A DNA stretch of 64,000 bases from positions 1 through 64,000 of the forward strand of contig NZ_VYGV01000001.1 in the NCBI RefSeq assembly GCF_013387465.1. Reading direction: 5' to 3'. The position numbers and the translations under genes were made by a program. Positions 24,581 to 34,879 of the stretch are shown piece by piece (position 1 is the first letter of the stretch; the number at the start of each line of letters is the position of its first letter). The stretch is from Hydrogenophaga aromaticivorans. GTDB taxonomy: Bacteria > Pseudomonadota > Gammaproteobacteria > Burkholderiales > Burkholderiaceae_C. The notes below the pieces were generated by a model. It did not search any database. It worked only from the letters and a program-made list of their open reading frames with translations, and was not told where the DNA came from.

Positions 24581-27500
24581 TCAGGCTTCGATGCCCGCTT
24601 TAGCGTAGTGCCCGATCAGGGCCAGCAGCTCGTCTTCCGCGTACGGCTTGCCGAGGTAGTGGTCCACACCGAGTTCACGCGCGTGTTCGCGGTGCTTTTC
24701 GGCGATGCGCGACGTGATCATGATCACCGGCAAGGCCGCGAGGCGCGGATCACTGCGGATGTTGCGCACCAGATCGAAACCGTCCATGCGCGGCATTTCA
24801 ATGTCGGACAACACCACCGTCGGACGTTCCTGCTGCAGGCGTTCAAGCGCCTGCAGACCATCGGCCGCGAGCGACACGCGGTAGCCTTCGCGTTGCAGCA
24901 AGCGCTGCGTCACACGGCGTACGGTGATGGAATCGTCGACCACCAGCACCAGCGGCACGGCGCTCGCCGCCATGTCCATCGGCAGCGGTGTCTCCGCGCC
25001 GGCCTGTACCGGCTGCTGCGTGTGGTTGGACACCCACTCCTGCACCTGGGGACCGTACACCGTGGCCAGCGCCACCGGGTTGTAGATCAGCGCCACCGCG
25101 CCCGAAGCCAGCACCGACATGCCCGCCAGACCCGGCAGACGCGAGAGCTGCGGCCCCAGGTTCTTGACCACCACTTCCTGGTTGCCCAGCACCTCGTCCA
25201 CGTGCATGGCCACACGCTGGGCCGCACTTCGGAAAATCACCACCGGCAGGGTGCGCCCCTGGGCTTCCTGCGTCCGCACGGAGGACTGCAACAGCGCCCC
25301 GGCCCAGTAGAACGGCACCTCTTCGCCCGCCACGGTCAGAGTGCCCTTGGCATAGGACTGCGCCAGTTCATCGGCACTGACACGCCGCACCAGCTCGACC
25401 AGGTTCGACGGCACGCCCAGCGTGAGCGAACCCGCGCGCACCATCACCACCTGCGTCACCGCCGTGGTCAGGGGCAGCACCAGCTTGAAGTCGGTACCGA
25501 GGCCCGGCCGGGTGCGGGTCTCGACCCGGCCACCCAGAGCCACCACGTCGGTGCGCACCACGTCCATGCCCACGCCGCGTCCGGCCAGTGAAGAGACCTC
25601 ACTGGCGGTGGTCAGTCCCGGCATGAAGACCAGCTGGGCCGCTTCTTCGTCACTGAGCTCGGTGCCCGCGACCACATAGCCCTGCGACAACGCCTTCTCG
25701 CGCAGACGCACCAGATCCAGCCCGGCGCCGTCGTCCTGGAACACCAGCGACACGTCGTTGAGCTCGTGGGCCAACCGGATCTCGATCCGGCCCTCGGCCG
25801 GTTTGCCCGCAGCGAGCCGCGCCTCGGGCGCTTCGATACCGTGCACCACGCAGTTGCGCAGCAGGTGTTCGAAAGCGGCGGTCATCCGGTCCAGGATGCC
25901 CCGATCCATCTCGATGTGGCCACCGACGATGTCCAGGCGCACCTGTTTGCCGGTTTCCTTGGAGGACTGACGCACCACGCGGTACAGGCGCTCGGAAATG
26001 CCTTCGAACTCCACCATGCGGGTGCGCAACAGGTCGCGCTGCAGCTCACGTGTCTGACGGCCCTGTGCGACCAGACCGTCTTCGGTCGCCTCCACGGCGC
26101 GCTGCAGGTTACGCTGCACGGTGGCCACGTCGTTCACCGACTCGGCCATCATGCGGGTGAGTTCCTGCACACGGGTGAAGCGGTCGAACTCCAGCGGGTC
26201 AAACGACTGGTCGGCATCACGGGCCTGTGCCAGACGCGATTGCATCTGGGTCTCGGCCTGCAACTCGATGTCCCGCAACTGGATGCGCAAACGGTCGAGG
26301 TTGCCCGTCAGGTCCTTGAGCGAACCGCGCAGGGTGACCAGCTCGGACTCCATGCGCGAGCGGGAAATCATCACCTCGCCGGCCTGGTTGACCAAGCGGT
26401 CGAGCAGTTCCGGACGCACCCGCACGGCGGCGCCGGCTCGGGCCTGCACGGCCTTCGGCGCGCTGGGCAAATCCAGACCGGTCAGGCCGGGCACGTTGGC
26501 CGTGTCGACCGGTTCCACCACCGGAGCGACCGGCTGCGCGACGGTCTCGGACTCTGGCGCCGACAGGGCTTCGGTGGCCGCCTGTTCGGGCGCGTGCCGG
26601 ACCACATCGGGCACTTCGGGGTCGGTCCGGCGCAACAACTCGAAGCGGGCATTGATGGCATCAAAAGACGCCATCAAGGGCTCGACCTCGGCCGAATATT
26701 GCACCTCGGACCCCAGGCGCTCGGCCTCGGTTTCCATGCGGTGCGCCATCTCGCCCAGACGCAGCGCGCCAGCCAGCCGGGCACTGCCCTTGAGGGTGTG
26801 CAGGTTGCGCAGCACCTCGGCACGGGCACTCGTGTTCTCGGGGCGTGCCACCCACTGGCGCAGGGCCGCGCCCAGCTGGGGCAGCAATTCGAGCGCCTCA
26901 TCCGCAAAGATGGGGAACAGGTCCACGTCGATGGTGTCGAGGGCGTCGATGTCGTCGTCGATGTCCTGCACAGGTCCCTGGCTCTCGACCTCGACCAGGG
27001 GCATGATCGCGGTTGCGGGATCGCCGAAACCTGTGGCCTCGAATGCCGGCGGGGCAAAGGCCGACGGCACATCCTCGGGCGACACCGTGCTGTCGATGGC
27101 CGGCTCTGCGTCTTGCGGCAGTTCGGCATCCCAGCGCGAAGGCAGCTCTGTGTCCAGCCCTTCGGTGCTGGGCACCGGGGCATGCAACAGCCGGTCCAGC
27201 GCGACCAGCAGGTCTTCGTTGGGCTCCTTGAAGAAGCCCGCGGCGAACTGGTGCAGCAGGCGGCGGATGTCTTCAGCGGCATCAACAAACAGCTGCGACT
27301 GTTCGGCGGTGGCAACCACCCCACCTTGCTGGTGCAGGGCCACGGCGCCCAGGGCATGCTCCAGCGCGCGGGCAATGTCCGACAGCGGCTGGAAGCCCAC
27401 CGTGGCGGAAGCGCCCGCCAGCGAGTGCGCGAGCGCTTCGGCCTGGTCGGGCACGGGCTCGTGGCGCTCCAGCGACCACTCGGCGAGGCAGGTGCACAGG

Positions 27501-30500
27501 CGGCGCGACCACTCGTCGGCCTCGTTCAGGTACACGTTGTAGAGCTTGATGCCGATACGCAGCGGTCCGATCAACCGGGTCTGGTCATCGGGCATGTCGT
27601 CCGCCGGGGCATCGACCACCGGTTCTTCTTCCGGCGTGGCTTCCGGCGACGCCGGCTCCTCGTCCGCCACCGTCGCATCGGACGTCGCCTCTTCCGATGT
27701 CACTTCGGGCAGCGTCAGGTCTGTCGGGTTTCTCAGGTCCTCTGCAGGCTCAGGCTCAGGCTGTTCGGCCTGAACGTCCTCGAAGTCGATGACCTCGATC
27801 GTCACATCGGCCGCTTCGGGCGTGGCAAAGACATCCACGTCGACCTGGTCGGGCGCCTTGAGCGACCCGGTGGCGTCTGCCCCGGCTCCCTCGGACCCGG
27901 CCGCCGTTTCAACAGCCTGTGGCGCGGCATCGTCCAACGCCGACAGGTCGTCCAGATCGAGCGAAATGTCGTCGAACATCGACGACACGTCCGCGGCGGG
28001 GTGTTCTGCGCGGTCGACCGGCTCCACCGCCGCTTCGGCAGCATCCGGCACCTGCACCTTCGAAGACACCAGGGCGAGGCTGTCGAAATCGATGTCAGAC
28101 AACATGGGCGACGACACTTCGACGCCCTTCATCGACGGTTCTGGTTCCAGACTGAAGTCGAGGTCGGCAGAGGACGTTTCGGCAAAATCGCGTGGCGCTT
28201 CATCGACCACTTCGGGTTGGTCCCAGTCCACCACGGTCACGGTCTGAGCAGCCTCCTGTTCGGGCTCGACCTGCACGGTCACCGACTCGGCCACGCCACT
28301 GGCCACGGCCAGCGGCAGGTACTGTGTCTGGTCGCGCCAGGCTTGCGCGCTGCGGATGAACGGTTCGGCTTTCCACTCGTCGGCGGCGCGTGCCTCGATC
28401 GCGTCCACCCAGCGGTCGAACGCCTCCATGGCGTCTTTCGCCAGTGTCAGCAGCCCGGCGGCAGCGGGGCGTTGCTCCGCCAGCACCGCGTTAAACAGCT
28501 GCTCCATCGCCCAGGCGGCCTCGCCATATTCGGTCAGGCCCACCATGCGCGAACTGCCCTTGAGGGTGTGAAAGGCACGGCGCAAGGTCGTGAGCTGCTC
28601 CAGCTCTCCCGGATGCGCCTGCAACTGCCGCACCGCGTCCAGTCCATTGACCACCACCTCGCGAGCTTCCTCCAGGAAGATGTCGAGCAGGTCTTCGTCG
28701 TCGTTGTCCTGGGCCGGCTGTGCCGGCTCAGCAGCGGACGCGGGCATCGCCACCTGCGACAACCCGACCAGAGCCTGCGCACCCGCCTGGGCGTCGTGGT
28801 TGACCACGGCTTGCGCGGCTTCGCGCGCGGCGCGCGCCACGCCGCTCTGTTCTGCCAGCTGGGCCTGATCGGCCAGGGTGTCGAGCTGCTGGCTCAGATC
28901 GGCCAGATTGACGTCGCCCTGCGCGCCCTCCACCACCCGCATCACGCCGGCGCTGATGGCCTGGACTTCGTCGGTCATCGCTGACGGCAAGGGATTCACT
29001 GTGCGCCCCATGACCGGACGCAACTCACCCGACTCTTCGTCAAAGACAAACAGCTTCTTGGCCAGCGCGGGCTGGTAGTTGAGCATGTCGACCAGGAAGC
29101 TCAAGGCGCTGAGGTTGTCGCCCAGGTGCTGGAACGTGCCCGCCTCGCGGGCCATGGCTTCGTCGACCTCGGTATCCAGAATCTGTTCGACGGCGGTGCG
29201 CATGCGGCTCACCGCCAGCACCGCCTGGTCCAGCCCCAGCACCGACAGCACGCCACGCATCTGGGCGAGCTGTGAGACCGCCACGTGGAGGCAGGCCTTT
29301 TCACGTGGCATGCGGAAAAACTGGTCCAGCGATTTTTCGGCCTCACCCAGCGAGACCTTGAGTTCACCGACAACACTGCCCATCGTCTGCCGGTCGCTCA
29401 CCCGGCGGTAGAGCTGCTCCATCCAGGCGTCCAGGGGTTCCGCCGGCGCGCCTCCGAGAACGCTCTCCAGCCTCGCCGCGAGCGCCTGGGTGCGTTCCGT
29501 GAACTCCTCATCGCTGGGATCAAAATCTTCAAACGCCGCCTCAAGGTACAACGTGGTGGTGGCCACCTCCATCGAGAGCTCGGGGCGCATCACACCGGCC
29601 TGTCCACGCGCCGCCTGGTCCACCGCCTTGACCAGCACCTGGGCCAGCGCGGTGCTGGCGGGGTGCAGCTTGAGCAAGGAGTCGCCGATCAGGCCGAATT
29701 GATCCACCACCTGCCGCGCCCGGTTGGCATCACCACCGGAGAACAGCGCCCACGACTCCTTGGCCGCACCAATGCGCTTGCGCGCCTGCACCAGCACCGC
29801 CGGGTCAAACTGACCCAGGGAGGCCAGCGCGTAGTCCACCGGCAACGCGTCGGTCAGGCCAAATGCCTGTCGCACGGCGCTCAGGTAAGGCGTCTTGCCC
29901 CCGTCCATCGGCAGGCTCTGGGCACAGAAAAAAAGCAGGTCGCGCAGCAGGGTCTCGGACACCTCAGCCGGCTTGCCCGCCTGCGCCAACCCGGCGAACT
30001 GCAACAGGATGCGGGAAGCGGCCCGTTTGACATACACATCCGAGGGCAGCAGGTCGTGTGCCAAGGCTTCAAAATAGCCCGCCGCCACGCGCCAGAAGGT
30101 GCGCACCCGGGGCACGGCGGCGCCGGCCGAGAGACCCGCACTCAGACGCGCGAGTTGTTGCGCAGCAGCGTGGCTGTGGGTCTTGACCACCAGTAGGACC
30201 AGACGGTCAAACATCGAGCGCAGCTGGGGATCCGGCAACAAAGCCTTGGCACCCTCTGGCGGGACCATGTTGTTCGCCTGCCGTTCAAACGGCCAGAGGT
30301 CGGCGGGATGCACCCGCTCTGCCGCGGCCAGTTCCTGCACATCCCGGTACTGGGGGAACAAGGCCATGGGTTGCATCGGCTTGTTGTTCAACACCGCCTG
30401 GAGGTATTCCATGAGCGCAAAACCCGCGCGCTCCACCTTGGCCGCAGCGGCTTCGGTGCAGGTCTGGGGACGCTGCACAAAACGCTGAACGGCGGCTTCC

Positions 30501-30772
30501 ATGCCCCTGAGCACCTGCGCGGGAGACACCAGCCCCACCATCTCCAGGGCGCCCACGGCCTGGTGCAATTGCTGGCGGGCCAAGCGCAGCGAGCCCGGAT
30601 CGACCGCTTCCAGATCGTTGTGCCGCGATTGTTCGGACTCACGCACAAACCGCCTGACAGCCTTGTTGGCCCCGTCGAGCGACTTGCGCAATTCGTCGAA
30701 CACCCAGGCGAGCGGACCGAGGTCGGCGAGCGGCGCGTCCGTCGGCAAACTGTCGGTGGTGGTGTCGAGCAT
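24581..30772 (-). CDS. chpA: ChpA-type hybrid CheA kinase of the Pil-Chp system
   Basis: Giant chemotaxis kinase (2063 residues) that would control type IV pilus extension and twitching in response to surface contact. Two HPt-like regions near residues 70 and 495 are degenerate. Canonical HPt motifs lie near residue 735 (AFHTLKGSSRMVG) and 1325 (LHTLKGSARLAGA), and a third (HSLAGASATVG), near 1116, has lost the usual Lys. A long acidic linker spans about residues 850-1050. Then come the dimerisation/kinase core (LLDRLVNQAGEVM, HGIEAPEAR, GRGVGMDVV), a CheW-like domain and a C-terminal receiver with Asp in VVLSDIEMPRMDG. It is the last gene of pilG-pilH-pilI-pilJ-chpA. Confidence 0.93.
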   Translation of the reverse strand: MLDTTTDSLPTDAPLADLGPLAWVFDELRKSLDGANKAVRRFVRESEQSRHNDLEAVDPGSLRLARQQLHQAVGALEMVGLVSPAQVLRGMEAAVQRFVQRPQTCTEAAAAKVERAGFALMEYLQAVLNNKPMQPMALFPQYRDVQELAAAERVHPADLWPFERQANNMVPPEGAKALLPDPQLRSMFDRLVLLVVKTHSHAAAQQLARLSAGLSAGAAVPRVRTFWRVAAGYFEALAHDLLPSDVYVKRAASRILLQFAGLAQAGKPAEVSETLLRDLLFFCAQSLPMDGGKTPYLSAVRQAFGLTDALPVDYALASLGQFDPAVLVQARKRIGAAKESWALFSGGDANRARQVVDQFGLIGDSLLKLHPASTALAQVLVKAVDQAARGQAGVMRPELSMEVATTTLYLEAAFEDFDPSDEEFTERTQALAARLESVLGGAPAEPLDAWMEQLYRRVSDRQTMGSVVGELKVSLGEAEKSLDQFFRMPREKACLHVAVSQLAQMRGVLSVLGLDQAVLAVSRMRTAVEQILDTEVDEAMAREAGTFQHLGDNLSALSFLVDMLNYQPALAKKLFVFDEESGELRPVMGRTVNPLPSAMTDEVQAISAGVMRVVEGAQGDVNLADLSQQLDTLADQAQLAEQSGVARAAREAAQAVVNHDAQAGAQALVGLSQVAMPASAAEPAQPAQDNDDEDLLDIFLEEAREVVVNGLDAVRQLQAHPGELEQLTTLRRAFHTLKGSSRMVGLTEYGEAAWAMEQLFNAVLAEQRPAAAGLLTLAKDAMEAFDRWVDAIEARAADEWKAEPFIRSAQAWRDQTQYLPLAVASGVAESVTVQVEPEQEAAQTVTVVDWDQPEVVDEAPRDFAETSSADLDFSLEPEPSMKGVEVSSPMLSDIDFDSLALVSSKVQVPDAAEAAVEPVDRAEHPAADVSSMFDDISLDLDDLSALDDAAPQAVETAAGSEGAGADATGSLKAPDQVDVDVFATPEAADVTIEVIDFEDVQAEQPEPEPAEDLRNPTDLTLPEVTSEEATSDATVADEEPASPEATPEEEPVVDAPADDMPDDQTRLIGPLRIGIKLYNVYLNEADEWSRRLCTCLAEWSLERHEPVPDQAEALAHSLAGASATVGFQPLSDIARALEHALGAVALHQQGGVVATAEQSQLFVDAAEDIRRLLHQFAAGFFKEPNEDLLVALDRLLHAPVPSTEGLDTELPSRWDAELPQDAEPAIDSTVSPEDVPSAFAPPAFEATGFGDPATAIMPLVEVESQGPVQDIDDDIDALDTIDVDLFPIFADEALELLPQLGAALRQWVARPENTSARAEVLRNLHTLKGSARLAGALRLGEMAHRMETEAERLGSEVQYSAEVEPLMASFDAINARFELLRRTDPEVPDVVRHAPEQAATEALSAPESETVAQPVAPVVEPVDTANVPGLTGLDLPSAPKAVQARAGAAVRVRPELLDRLVNQAGEVMISRSRMESELVTLRGSLKDLTGNLDRLRIQLRDIELQAETQMQSRLAQARDADQSFDPLEFDRFTRVQELTRMMAESVNDVATVQRNLQRAVEATEDGLVAQGRQTRELQRDLLRTRMVEFEGISERLYRVVRQSSKETGKQVRLDIVGGHIEMDRGILDRMTAAFEHLLRNCVVHGIEAPEARLAAGKPAEGRIEIRLAHELNDVSLVFQDDGAGLDLVRLREKALSQGYVVAGTELSDEEAAQLVFMPGLTTASEVSSLAGRGVGMDVVRTDVVALGGRVETRTRPGLGTDFKLVLPLTTAVTQVVMVRAGSLTLGVPSNLVELVRRVSADELAQSYAKGTLTVAGEEVPFYWAGALLQSSVRTQEAQGRTLPVVIFRSAAQRVAMHVDEVLGNQEVVVKNLGPQLSRLPGLAGMSVLASGAVALIYNPVALATVYGPQVQEWVSNHTQQPVQAGAETPLPMDMAASAVPLVLVVDDSITVRRVTQRLLQREGYRVSLAADGLQALERLQQERPTVVLSDIEMPRMDGFDLVRNIRSDPRLAALPVIMITSRIAEKHREHARELGVDHYLGKPYAEDELLALIGHYAKAGIEA

Positions 30773-30806
30773 GGCGATGTAGGGAAATGAAGACCCGACC
30801 TGTCGG

Positions 30807-33056
30807 TCAGGCGATCTTGAAACGGGACACCGACTGGCGCAGTTCTTCGGCCATGGCCGAGAGTTCGCGCACCTGCTGCGCGGTCGAACGCGTGCCTTCA
30901 CCGGTCTGCTCGGTCACGGCAAAAATGTGCTGGATGTTGCCGGCCACCTCGTTGGCCGATTCGGCTTCGCGGGACGCGGCATCCGAAATCTGTTCGATCA
31001 GCTCGGCCAGGCGGCGGGACACACGGTCGATCTCTGACAGCGCGGTACCGGCGTTGTCGGACAGCTTGGCCCCTTCCACCACACCTTGCGTGGAGCGCTC
31101 CATGGCGGCCACCGCGTCTTGCGTGTCGGTCTGAATCGCCTTCACCAGCGCCGCGATCTGGCGCGTGGCATCTGCGGAGCGTTCGGCCAGGCGCTGCACT
31201 TCTTCGGCCACCACCGAGAAGCCGCGACCGGCTTCACCGGCGGATGCGGCCTGGATGGCGGCGTTCAGGGCCAGCACGTTGGTCTGCTCGGTAATGTCCG
31301 AGATCAGTTCGGTGATTTCACCGATCTCCTGCGACGATTCGCCGAGTCGCTTGATGCGCTTGGAGGTTTCCTGGATCTGGTCGCGGATGGCGTTCATACC
31401 GCCGATGGCGTCCTGCACGGCCTGCAGACCCTGTTCGGCAGCCTGCAGAGAGACGCGGGCCACCGAGGCCGACTCCTGCGCCTGACCCGACACCTGGTTG
31501 ATGCGCTGCGCCATGTCCACCACCGACTGGCCGGTTTCGCGAATCTCGCGCAGCTGCTCGTTGGATGCGGCCAGCAGTTCGGTGGAGGTGCTTTCCACCG
31601 CCGAGGTGGTTTGCGCCACGCGGGTCGCCGTGGCTTGCACGTTGCCCACCAGCGAGCGCAGTTCTTCCACCGTGTAGTTCACCGAGTCGGCGATGGCGCC
31701 GGTGATGTCTTCGGTCACCGTGGCTTCCTGCGTCAGGTCGCCTTCGGCCACCGTCTGCAGCTCGTTCATCAGCCGAAGAATGGCGGCCTGGTTGGCGTCG
31801 TTCACCCGCTTGGCGTCCTGTTCCTGCGACTCGGCTGCGATCCGCTGGCTTTCGGCCGTCAGCTGGCTCTGGCGGCTTTCCTGCAGCTGGACATAGGCCA
31901 GTCCGCCACCGCACAGCAAGGCAAACAAGGCACTCGCCAGCAACGCCGCCAGCTCGCGGCCACCCAGTCCCGCACGGGCCGAGAGATCGCTCTGGAGTTT
32001 TTGCAGTCCGATGCGCAACGGTTCGCTGTCGGCAATGATGCTCGCCTGGGCTTCACGCGCTGAAGCCAGACCCTGCAGGTTGCCCAGAATGGCCGCCGCT
32101 TCGGTGCGGGTCTGGTCATACATCTTGAGCAGCGCTTCCAGGCGCTCGCGAATCTGCGTATCGCTGGTGGCTTTCAGGCGCAACTCGTCACTCCCGTTGA
32201 GCAACGCGTCGGCGATCTCCTTGAAGGTGTTCAGGTCCTTGCCGAGCAGGAACACCGCCTCGGGACTCACGCCCTCCAGCGTCAGGAATTCGTTGGCCGA
32301 TTTGCCGATGCGCTGGGTCAGCATCACGAGCTGACCGGCCGCAGAGATGTCGTTGGCGGGCGCGTTACGCTCCAGCTTGAGCGCCGAAATCGTCTCGGCG
32401 ATTTCCAGCAGATCCGAAGACTGGCGGTTGATCGAACGCAGCGAATCGCCCACCTGGGTCAGGATGGCCTGCTGGGCCAGAACGGTCGTGGCATTGCTCA
32501 TGGCGGCATCGACCCGGGGCGTCAGTTCGGCCAGCTGGTCGGCGTAGGCCGCACCCAGGGCATCGATCGAAAGTTCTGCATCGCCCTCCTTGAACCCGCG
32601 CATGTTGCGCGAAAGCACCTCGGAACTCTCGCGCACTTCAGGGAACGCAGAAGGGCTTCCCACCAGGGCCTGGGACACGCTCTTGGCCAGTCGCTGCGAT
32701 TGCATCAGCGCCTGACCGCTCGCAGCCACCTGCTGGCTGACCTTCTCGGTCTGGCTCAACACGAAAAAGATCACCGCCACCAGCAACACCAGCGCAAAGA
32801 TGAGCAAGGTACCGAGGCTGCGCCGGTGCTGCTCGGCCGTCTTGCGTCCCAACAGAGGAAGGGACACCAGACCGGCCCCCGAGGCCAGGTCGTCATCGTC
32901 GGGTGCCAAACGGCTTTCGGCAAAATCCTCTGACCGGTCCGGCGCCAGCCGAGCCGCTGCGAGTTCGGCCATTTCCTGGTCTGTGACGTGGCTCAGATCG
33001 GGCTCGTCCGCGCCCTGCTTCTTGAACAGCCCCTGGAATCGATCAAGCATGGCCAT
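30807..33056 (-). CDS. pilJ: PilJ methyl-accepting chemotaxis receptor
   Basis: Inner-membrane chemoreceptor of 749 residues feeding the ChpA kinase. Two membrane helices (LLIFALVLLVAVIFFVLS and LLASALFALLCGGGLAYV) flank a large periplasmic PilJ-type sensor region with repeated helical segments (LVMLTQRIGKSANEFL). A HAMP region follows and the signalling hairpin contains EQTNVLALNAAIQAASAG, the PilJ variant of the MCP tip. ATG 33056 is chosen because GGAAGG lies six bases upstream. The gene is 34 bases from chpA and 87 bases after pilI. Confidence 0.94.
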   Translation of the reverse strand: MAMLDRFQGLFKKQGADEPDLSHVTDQEMAELAAARLAPDRSEDFAESRLAPDDDDLASGAGLVSLPLLGRKTAEQHRRSLGTLLIFALVLLVAVIFFVLSQTEKVSQQVAASGQALMQSQRLAKSVSQALVGSPSAFPEVRESSEVLSRNMRGFKEGDAELSIDALGAAYADQLAELTPRVDAAMSNATTVLAQQAILTQVGDSLRSINRQSSDLLEIAETISALKLERNAPANDISAAGQLVMLTQRIGKSANEFLTLEGVSPEAVFLLGKDLNTFKEIADALLNGSDELRLKATSDTQIRERLEALLKMYDQTRTEAAAILGNLQGLASAREAQASIIADSEPLRIGLQKLQSDLSARAGLGGRELAALLASALFALLCGGGLAYVQLQESRQSQLTAESQRIAAESQEQDAKRVNDANQAAILRLMNELQTVAEGDLTQEATVTEDITGAIADSVNYTVEELRSLVGNVQATATRVAQTTSAVESTSTELLAASNEQLREIRETGQSVVDMAQRINQVSGQAQESASVARVSLQAAEQGLQAVQDAIGGMNAIRDQIQETSKRIKRLGESSQEIGEITELISDITEQTNVLALNAAIQAASAGEAGRGFSVVAEEVQRLAERSADATRQIAALVKAIQTDTQDAVAAMERSTQGVVEGAKLSDNAGTALSEIDRVSRRLAELIEQISDAASREAESANEVAGNIQHIFAVTEQTGEGTRSTAQQVRELSAMAEELRQSVSRFKIA

Positions 33057-33143
33057 GAAAAACCTTCCAACTAAATAACAAAGCCGCAACCAGCGGCAAC
33101 AGCAAGCTCGGACAGCGCGTTAGCAGCCAGCTGCACGCCAACA

Positions 33144-33680
33144 TCAGGCCGCAATGGCCAAAAATTCGGGTTCCGCTGCCAGCACCTGCAGGTCCAGCTC
33201 CTGCCAGGTCTGCCCGTCGCGGTCGATCAGAGAACGCGCCAGGTACGGCGGGGCATCGGGCGGACGGACGCCGAGCGCGGTGAATGTGGACGGGTTGCGC
33301 AAGCCCAGCAGGCGATCGACCCACAACACGGCGTTGACCCCCAGCGCGCTGTGCAGGCTCACCAGGCGCGATTCGGAAGACACCCGATCGCTGCCGGTCG
33401 CGGTGCCAGCACCACCCATCCCGGGCAACTGCAGCAGGTCCACAACACCGTGCAAACCACCGCGCAGGCTGGCCACCCCCACATACCAGGGCTTGGTGTA
33501 GGGCACGGTTTGCACCACGGTCCAGGGAAAAATCTCGCCCGACTGAACCAGCGGAAACAGGCATTTCTGCCCGCCCACTTCCACCGCCAGCCACGAGGCA
33601 GTGATGGCCTGTGTCTTGGCGGCGCTCAGGCGCTTGGCCAGACGTTCCTGGAGATCTTTGAGTGACTGTCGGTTGGCCAT
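33144..33680 (-). CDS. pilI: PilI CheW-like adaptor
   Basis: Cytoplasmic CheW-domain adaptor of 178 residues that couples PilJ to the ChpA kinase. The domain runs from SWLAVEVGGQKCLFPL through PWYVGVASLRGGLHGVVDLL to NAVLWVDRLLGL. It starts at ATG 33680 and is 40 bases after pilH within the pilGHIJ-chpA unit. A separate CheR/CheB pair is not found next to the operon in this window. Confidence 0.9.
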   Translation of the reverse strand: MANRQSLKDLQERLAKRLSAAKTQAITASWLAVEVGGQKCLFPLVQSGEIFPWTVVQTVPYTKPWYVGVASLRGGLHGVVDLLQLPGMGGAGTATGSDRVSSESRLVSLHSALGVNAVLWVDRLLGLRNPSTFTALGVRPPDAPPYLARSLIDRDGQTWQELDLQVLAAEPEFLAIAA

Positions 33681-33720
33681 GTGCTCGGTGTGGATCGGTC
33701 GCTGGCGTTGTGCGGCGGCC

Positions 33721-34086
33721 TCAGCCGAGGGCCCGGATCTTGGACAGCAGTTCCTCGGCATTCACCGGCTTGGTCACGTAATCGCGTGCGCCCTGACGCA
33801 TGCCCCAGACCCGATCGGTTTCCTGATTCTTGCTGGTGCACATGATGATGGGAATGCTGGAGTACTGGGGATCGCGTGCGATCGCCCGCGTCAACTGAAA
33901 CCCATTCTGACCGGGCATCACCACGTCCATCAAAATGAGTTCCGGCTTTTCCTCGCTCAACCGACGAAAGGCCTCTTCAGCGTTCTCGGCGGTGCGCACG
34001 TTGTAGCCATTTTTTCCCAACAGGTCCGACAGAACCATCAGTTCGGTCTTGGAATCATCCACAACAAGAATTTTTTTAATGGACAT
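33721..34086 (-). CDS. pilH: PilH response regulator
   Basis: Single-domain CheY-like regulator of 121 residues. First strand KKILVVDDSKTE, phospho-acceptor Asp in LILMDVVMPGQNGF, and Lys in YVTKPVNAEELL. In Pseudomonas PilH modulates pilus retraction signalling. ATG 34086 shares a base with the stop codon of pilG (TGATG), favouring coupled translation; GTG one codon earlier is a possible alternative. Confidence 0.92.
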   Translation of the reverse strand: MSIKKILVVDDSKTELMVLSDLLGKNGYNVRTAENAEEAFRRLSEEKPELILMDVVMPGQNGFQLTRAIARDPQYSSIPIIMCTSKNQETDRVWGMRQGARDYVTKPVNAEELLSKIRALG

Positions 34087-34481
34087 CACGCCGCTCCGGT
34101 GAGGTGGTTACCGAACTGCTGCACGGCTTGCAGCAACTGGTCTTTGGTGAAGGGTTTGGTGAGGTAATCCTGCGACCCGACCATGCGGCCGCGCGCCTTG
34201 TCGAACACGCCATCCTTGGAAGACAGCATGACCACGGGAATGCTGGCAAAGCGGGCATTGCGCTTGATGATGGCACAGGTCTGGTAGCCGTCCAGACGCG
34301 GCATGAGGATGTCGCAGAACACCAGGTCGGGCTGGTAATCGTTGATCTTGGCCAGGGCATCAAAACCATCTTCGGCCAGCAGCACCTCGTGGCCACCCTG
34401 CTTGAGGAAGATTTCCGCGCTGCGGCGGATGGTGTTGCTGTCATCGACCACCAGAACTTTCAGCACAGGCGTCGTACTCAC
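34086..34481 (-). CDS. pilG: PilG response regulator
   Basis: Single-domain CheY-like regulator of 131 residues and the first chemotaxis gene of the operon. First strand LKVLVVDDSNTIRRSAE, phospho-acceptor Asp in LVFCDILMPRLDGY, Lys in YLTKPFTKDQLL. In Pseudomonas PilG promotes pilus extension and cAMP signalling. A CCATCAC-type gap of 80 bases separates it from the rubredoxin gene upstream. Confidence 0.92.
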   Translation of the reverse strand: MSTTPVLKVLVVDDSNTIRRSAEIFLKQGGHEVLLAEDGFDALAKINDYQPDLVFCDILMPRLDGYQTCAIIKRNARFASIPVVMLSSKDGVFDKARGRMVGSQDYLTKPFTKDQLLQAVQQFGNHLTGAA

Positions 34482-34561
34482 GGTGATGGGCTCCAGAAAA
34501 CGTGTCAGGGGGACGCAGAAACCTCAGAGCCCGACCGGTCGGAACGGGCCAGGCGCAAACC

Positions 34562-34735
34562 TCAGATTTGCACCATTTCGAAATCTTCCTTGCGGGCACC
34601 GCATTCGGGGCAGGTCCAGTTCATCGGAACCTGTGCCCAGGGTGTGCCTGGCGCGATGCCATGTTCGGGAGACCCTGCCGCCTCGTCATAGATCCAGCCG
34701 CAAATCAGGCACATCCAAGTCTTGGTTTCGGTCAT
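34562..34735 (-). CDS. Rubredoxin
   Basis: A 57-residue one-iron electron carrier. Both Cys pairs are present (MCLICGWIYDE and WTCPECGARKEDF), with the typical spacing of about 30 residues. ATG 34735 gives the standard length; longer in-frame starts exist at 34750 and 34765 but no good ribosome site favours them. It lies upstream of pilG on the same strand and divergent from thiD, an arrangement seen in other betaproteobacteria. Its redox partner is not evident in the window. Confidence 0.9.
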   Translation of the reverse strand: MTETKTWMCLICGWIYDEAAGSPEHGIAPGTPWAQVPMNWTCPECGARKEDFEMVQI

Positions 34736-34879
34736 GGTTATAGGGGGCATTGTCTTAGAATGCAATCATTGTATCGAGCCACATGAAGCCGCCGTCGGGC
34801 CTTGGCCACCCGCTTCCTTGATGGGCGCAGCCGCCTGCCGGCCCTTGCGCAACCCGCCCAGAACACCCTGTCCACCTCC

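Noticed and set aside
25766..28984. A 1072-residue open frame on the plus strand inside chpA
   Set aside because: It is antisense to the kinase gene, rich in His and Arg from GC-biased codons, and has no domain-like segments.
34736..34879. A TPP riboswitch before thiD
   Set aside because: The 144-base gap lacks the conserved CUGAGA and ACCUGA elements expected in such a riboswitch.
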